A DNA stretch of 8,451 nt, from contig USMP01000038.1 of assembly GCA_900555795.1 (NCBI GenBank), positions 1 to 8,451 on the forward strand, in the 5' to 3' direction. Each line of letters starts with the position of its first letter. Position 1 is the first letter of the stretch. Positions 5,561-8,451 of this stretch are shown here, in pieces. The position numbers were made by a program, and so were the translations under genes. The notes beneath the pieces were generated by a model, which made no database searches, was not told the DNA's origin, and was given only the letters and a program-made list of their open reading frames with translations. This stretch comes from an uncultured Eubacteriales bacterium (GTDB lineage: Bacteria; Bacillota; Clostridia; Oscillospirales; Oscillospiraceae).

Positions 5561-6505
5561 TCAGTCGTCGTAGATACCGCCGCCGATAAACTCCCGGATC
5601 AGGGAGTCGGCGGCCACGTACTTCTCGTCCAGCGCCTCAAACTTGGGGTAGGCCTCCACCAGGTGGCCGATCTCCTCGTAGCGCTCCATATCCGGGGAGA
5701 GATGAAGCTGCTCAAAGAGAGGCTGGGCAAAGCGGCGGATGACGCTGACCTCATAGGGCAGGGCGCTGTCGAACTGGATATCCGCGTTATCTTTAAAGGG
5801 GGAAATATACAGCTTCTCCCCCCGGCGGACGTTGGGCCACATTTTGATGGTGACATCCGGCTCCCAGGCGCGGAACTTGGCGTCCCGGACCGTGCGCCGC
5901 TCCAGACGCATCCAGGTGCCTTTAAAGGCAATCTTCCCCTCCGCATCCAAAATATTGGACCGGGCGGAGATATAGACCTTCATGGCGTCGGGGTTTTTCC
6001 CGGTAATGATATCGTTGAGGGCGTGGATACCCTCAAAAATAGCAATTTCATCCTTCCCCAGCCGGAGGGGCTGGCTCTTGACCGCGGAGCGGATCTGCCG
6101 GGCAAATTCGAACTTGGGGATATGGATTTTCTCCCCCTGGTCCAGCATCTTGAAGTGGCGGTTGAGCAGGTCCATATCCAGACAGAAGGGGGACTCATAG
6201 TCAATCTGTCCATCCCGGTTCCGGGGGGCGGTGGCCGGGTCCACGGTCTGGAAGTAGTTGTCCATGGCGATGGCGTGGGACTGGATGCCCATCTCCTCAA
6301 GCCGGGCCTCAATCTTCTTGGCAGTGGTGGTCTTGCCGGAGCCGGAGGGACCGGAGAGCAGCACAATGCGGCTCTTTCTCCGGTTCTCCGCGATCTGGCG
6401 GGCCGCCTTTTCAATTTTTCTGTTGTATGCGTCGTCGCTCTCCTCCACGAACCCCCTGGGGTCCCGGCGGACGGCGTCGTTGATCTCCTGCAGGGAATAT
6501 GCCAT
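5561..6505 (-). CDS. P-loop nucleoside kinase, uridine kinase/phosphoribulokinase family
   Basis: A 314-residue cytoplasmic kinase that probably phosphorylates a nucleoside (uridine/cytidine type) with ATP. The Walker A motif is GPSGSGKTT (52-60). Family motifs follow: MDNYF (81-85, the catalytic Asp region), DYESPFCLD (102-110, substrate pocket), HIPKFEF (128-134) and IFEGIHALN (156-164). The C-terminal half carries RTVRDAKFRAW-type arginines that fit the lid. Many clostridial relatives carry an N-terminal TGS/ThrRS-like domain; here only about 45 residues precede the kinase core. ATG 6505 has AAAGGAG 6 nt upstream. It lies 27 nt after hemZ and 11 nt before the zinc-ribbon gene, in one operon. 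The name udk is avoided because substrate is unproven in this long subfamily. Confidence 0.9.
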   Translation of the reverse strand: MAYSLQEINDAVRRDPRGFVEESDDAYNRKIEKAARQIAENRRKSRIVLLSGPSGSGKTTTAKKIEARLEEMGIQSHAIAMDNYFQTVDPATAPRNRDGQIDYESPFCLDMDLLNRHFKMLDQGEKIHIPKFEFARQIRSAVKSQPLRLGKDEIAIFEGIHALNDIITGKNPDAMKVYISARSNILDAEGKIAFKGTWMRLERRTVRDAKFRAWEPDVTIKMWPNVRRGEKLYISPFKDNADIQFDSALPYEVSVIRRFAQPLFEQLHLSPDMERYEEIGHLVEAYPKFEALDEKYVAADSLIREFIGGGIYDD

Positions 6506-6532
6506 ATGTGACTCCTTTCTATAGCCAGGCGC

Positions 6533-8008
6533 TTACCGCTCCGGCGGCTGCTGATAAAAGGCCCGGAACGCCTCCTGGTTGGCCTGGATCTTCTCCGGGC
6601 GCTGGATATACTCCTGGGGGAACTTCAGATTGAACACCCGCTCGATGCGGTTTGCCGCCGGGTCCACCATCTTGGTGGAACCCCCGGCCCCCAGGCTCAG
6701 AATGCTGTGCAGCTCCTCCATAATGTAGATGTTGTACCAGCCGGTCCCCCCCGGGCGGCACCAGCCCACATTTTCAAAGCTGCCGGACATATACTTCTGC
6801 CGATAGAGGTAGTAGGGGCTGAAGCCCACAGCCCGAAGAGCCGGGTTGGCGTAATCCAGCATCTCCGCCACCTCCTCCTCCGTGGGCAGACGGGTCCCCT
6901 CCAGGGTGATGCGGCTGCCCTTTTTCAGGCTCAGGGTGTGGATGGTGATGTTGTCCGTGCCGAAGGCAATGACCTCGTCCAGCGTCCGGCGGAAGGAGTC
7001 CGGCCGGTCCTCCGGGAGCCCGGCGATGAGGTCCATGTTCACATGGGCAAAGCCCGCCCGGTCCACCATATCCATGGCCCGGCGAATATCCTGGGCACTG
7101 TGGCGACGGCCGATGGCGGCCAGGACATGGTCATCCATGGTCTGGGGGTTGACGCTGACCCGGGTGACGCCGTTTGCCCGCAGCACCCGCAGCTTCTCCT
7201 CCGTAATGGTATCGGGCCGGCCGGCCTCCACTGTCCGCTCCACGGTGCCCGACAGGTCAAAGCGCTCCTCCAGCCGCTTCAGCAGCCGCTCCAGCTGCCG
7301 GGCCGACAGGGTGGTGGGGGTGCCGCCCCCCATGTAGAAGGACTTGACCCGCAGCCCCAGATCCCGCACCAGATCCGCCGCGCTGTCAATCTCCGCCAGC
7401 AGGGCCTCCACGTAGGGCTCCACCAGATGGAAGGTCTTTTCCACACTGTTGCTGACAAAGGAGCAGTAGGCGCAGCGGGTGGGGCAGAAGGGAATGCCCA
7501 TATAGAGGGAGATGTCCTCCCGCTCCAGTTCCTGCTGGGCCTCCAGTCCCGCCTGGGCGCACTGGAGAGCCAACTGCCGGCGCTGGGCGGAGACAAAGTA
7601 GGTGTCCCGGAGGATCCGGTCCGCCGCCGCGGGGCTGTGTCCCTCCTCCAGCAGGGAGGCGGCCAGCTTGGCGGGGCGGATACCGGTGAGCGCCCCCCAG
7701 GCGGGGGTCCGGCCGGTAAGGGAGCGGGCAGCCTTGAAGAAACTCAGCTTCACCGCCCGCTGGCGCAGCCGCTCCCGCTCATAGTCGTCCGCCGCCGCCG
7801 TGAGATCCCGGCGGGCCTCCCCCCGGGCAGTGCGGCCGTCCATCGACAGTTCGGTAACAGCGGTATGAAATTTTTTCCCGGCGGTGAGGGTAATGCGGGC
7901 GGTACTGGCATCCTCCCCCTCGTACACCGGCCGCTCCGCCGGAAAGAAGGCCAGCAGGCTCTGCTCCACGGCGTAGCGGTAGTCATGACCTTGAAAAATC
8001 AGCCTCAT
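6533..8008 (-). CDS. hemZ: HemZ-type coproporphyrinogen III dehydrogenase (radical SAM)
   Basis: A 491-residue radical SAM enzyme of the HemN/HemW/HemZ group, acting without oxygen; HemZ is assigned to conversion of coproporphyrinogen III to protoporphyrinogen IX. Residues 1-165 form the HemZ-specific N-terminal region including WGALTGIRPAKL (104-115). The cluster motif is CPTRCAYC with Cys175, Cys179 and Cys182, followed by the SAM-binding MGGGTPTT (226-233), EAGRPDTIT (261-269), VSVNPQTM and MDLIAGLPED. The C-terminal part has YYLYRQKYMSGSFENVGW, typical of HemZ rather than HemW. Length matches Bacillus HemZ (about 500). ATG 8008 overlaps the stop of the MBL gene by 4 nt (ATGA), indicating translational coupling. 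No other heme gene is in view, so a heme role in this organism is inferred from family; a HemW-like function is the alternative. Confidence 0.92.
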   Translation of the reverse strand: MRLIFQGHDYRYAVEQSLLAFFPAERPVYEGEDASTARITLTAGKKFHTAVTELSMDGRTARGEARRDLTAAADDYERERLRQRAVKLSFFKAARSLTGRTPAWGALTGIRPAKLAASLLEEGHSPAAADRILRDTYFVSAQRRQLALQCAQAGLEAQQELEREDISLYMGIPFCPTRCAYCSFVSNSVEKTFHLVEPYVEALLAEIDSAADLVRDLGLRVKSFYMGGGTPTTLSARQLERLLKRLEERFDLSGTVERTVEAGRPDTITEEKLRVLRANGVTRVSVNPQTMDDHVLAAIGRRHSAQDIRRAMDMVDRAGFAHVNMDLIAGLPEDRPDSFRRTLDEVIAFGTDNITIHTLSLKKGSRITLEGTRLPTEEEVAEMLDYANPALRAVGFSPYYLYRQKYMSGSFENVGWCRPGGTGWYNIYIMEELHSILSLGAGGSTKMVDPAANRIERVFNLKFPQEYIQRPEKIQANQEAFRAFYQQPPER

Positions 8009-8451
8009 AGCGCCAACGCTTCCTTCATATAGAGGTTATGCCGCCGCTCGTAGTCCAGGGTGCTCAGTCCCCCGTGACCGGGACAGACCCGGTAATCCCG
8101 CTCCAGCCGGCCCAGCCGGGCCAGGGAGGACATCATGGCTCTCTCACTCCCGCCGGGCAGGTCACAGCGGCCGCAGGACTCCATAAAGAGGGTGTCCCCC
8201 GAGAGCATCACGTCCTCCGCCAGCAGCGTCACGGACCCGGCGGAGTGGCCGGGGGTGTGGAGCACCTGGAGTGTGAGGCCCCCCAGCCGCAGTTCATCCC
8301 CCTCGCCGTAGGTCCGCTGGCCGGGCCCCTGGTGGGGCAGGAAGAACCGGGGATTGGGCTCATGGGCGGGGCAGAGCTCCTTCTCATGGATATACACCGC
8401 CAGGCCGGGAAATGCCTGGAGTACGGCGGGAACCGCGCCCACATGGTCAAA
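8005..8451 (-). CDS. MBL-fold metallo-hydrolase, glyoxalase II-like (5' end outside window)
   Basis: The C-terminal 148 residues of a metallo-beta-lactamase-fold hydrolase of the GloB-like group; these bind two metal ions and cleave thioesters or similar bonds in the cytoplasm. The frame runs off the window edge. The last codons visible encode FDH (8451-8443), the end of the THxHxDH metal motif, so roughly the first 60 residues are missing. Other metal ligands are present: His in HTPGHSAGSV (codon 8247-8245), Asp in SGDTLF (8196-8194) and His in CPGHGG (8076-8074). The GTG at 8442 is internal, not the start. It overlaps hemZ by ATGA, so the two are co-translated. True substrate cannot be told; many family members in this context are annotated only as MBL-fold hydrolases. 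Confidence 0.9.
   Translation of the reverse strand, partial: FDHVGAVPAVLQAFPGLAVYIHEKELCPAHEPNPRFFLPHQGPGQRTYGEGDELRLGGLTLQVLHTPGHSAGSVTLLAEDVMLSGDTLFMESCGRCDLPGGSERAMMSSLARLGRLERDYRVCPGHGGLSTLDYERRHNLYMKEALAL

Noticed and set aside
5102..6511. A 469-codon open frame on the + strand opposite the zinc-ribbon and kinase genes
   Set aside because: Pro/Arg/Gly-rich shadow of two well-supported minus-strand genes; no start signal or family resemblance.
6707..8032. A 441-codon open frame on the + strand opposite hemZ
   Set aside because: It spans the hemZ radical SAM core in antisense and has a low-complexity composition; no independent evidence of coding.
1..8451. CRISPR array, tRNA/rRNA, insertion sequence, phage or defence genes
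   Set aside because: No spaced direct repeats, no tRNA-like cloverleaf, no transposase or integrase, and nearly all the DNA is taken up by recognised core genes.

Overview
This window looks like ordinary core chromosome of a GC-rich, spore-forming, probably anaerobic Firmicute. An Oscillospiraceae-type clostridium (Flavonifractor/Pseudoflavonifractor-like) is my best guess. The evidence is the spore-cortex genes yabP and yabQ, a HemZ-type radical SAM protein, strong GGAGG-type ribosome sites, and high GC in protein-coding DNA. The genus is an inference; the sporulating Firmicute assignment is firm.

Layout: on the + strand, positions 1-1394 hold the C-terminal half of glycogen phosphorylase (glgP). 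It ends at a perfect bidirectional terminator (1393-1430) that also closes a long run of minus-strand genes. Read in their direction of transcription from the right edge, those genes are: an MBL-fold hydrolase (5' end outside the window), hemZ, a P-loop nucleoside (uridine-type) kinase, a small coiled-coil/zinc-ribbon protein, a SpoVB/YabM-type polysaccharide flippase, hup (HU), rqcP (S4 domain), yabP, yabQ and divIC. The first four are tightly packed (4-nt overlap, then gaps of 27 and 11 nt), and the flippase follows 50 nt after the zinc-ribbon gene. They are probably one transcription unit. A strong terminator follows hup, so rqcP and the genes below it depend on read-through or local promoters.

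The left half is the Firmicute 'yab' cluster (yabM-mazG-hup-yabO-yabP-yabQ-divIC), here without mazG between flippase and hup. It combines housekeeping functions (HU, ribosome quality control, cell division) with sporulation functions (YabP/YabQ, possibly the flippase). The non-coding DNA suggests how these are separated. A candidate sigma-E promoter lies between rqcP and yabP. A 10+4 bp complementarity could bury the yabP ribosome site only on read-through mRNA. A candidate vegetative promoter for divIC sits in an AT-rich island inside the 3' part of yabQ. The yabQ frame runs about 150 nt into divIC.

I found no mobile element, CRISPR array, tRNA, rRNA, phage gene or defence system, and no convincing new multi-gene system. 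The most interesting signals are regulatory, around yabP and at the yabQ/divIC junction.
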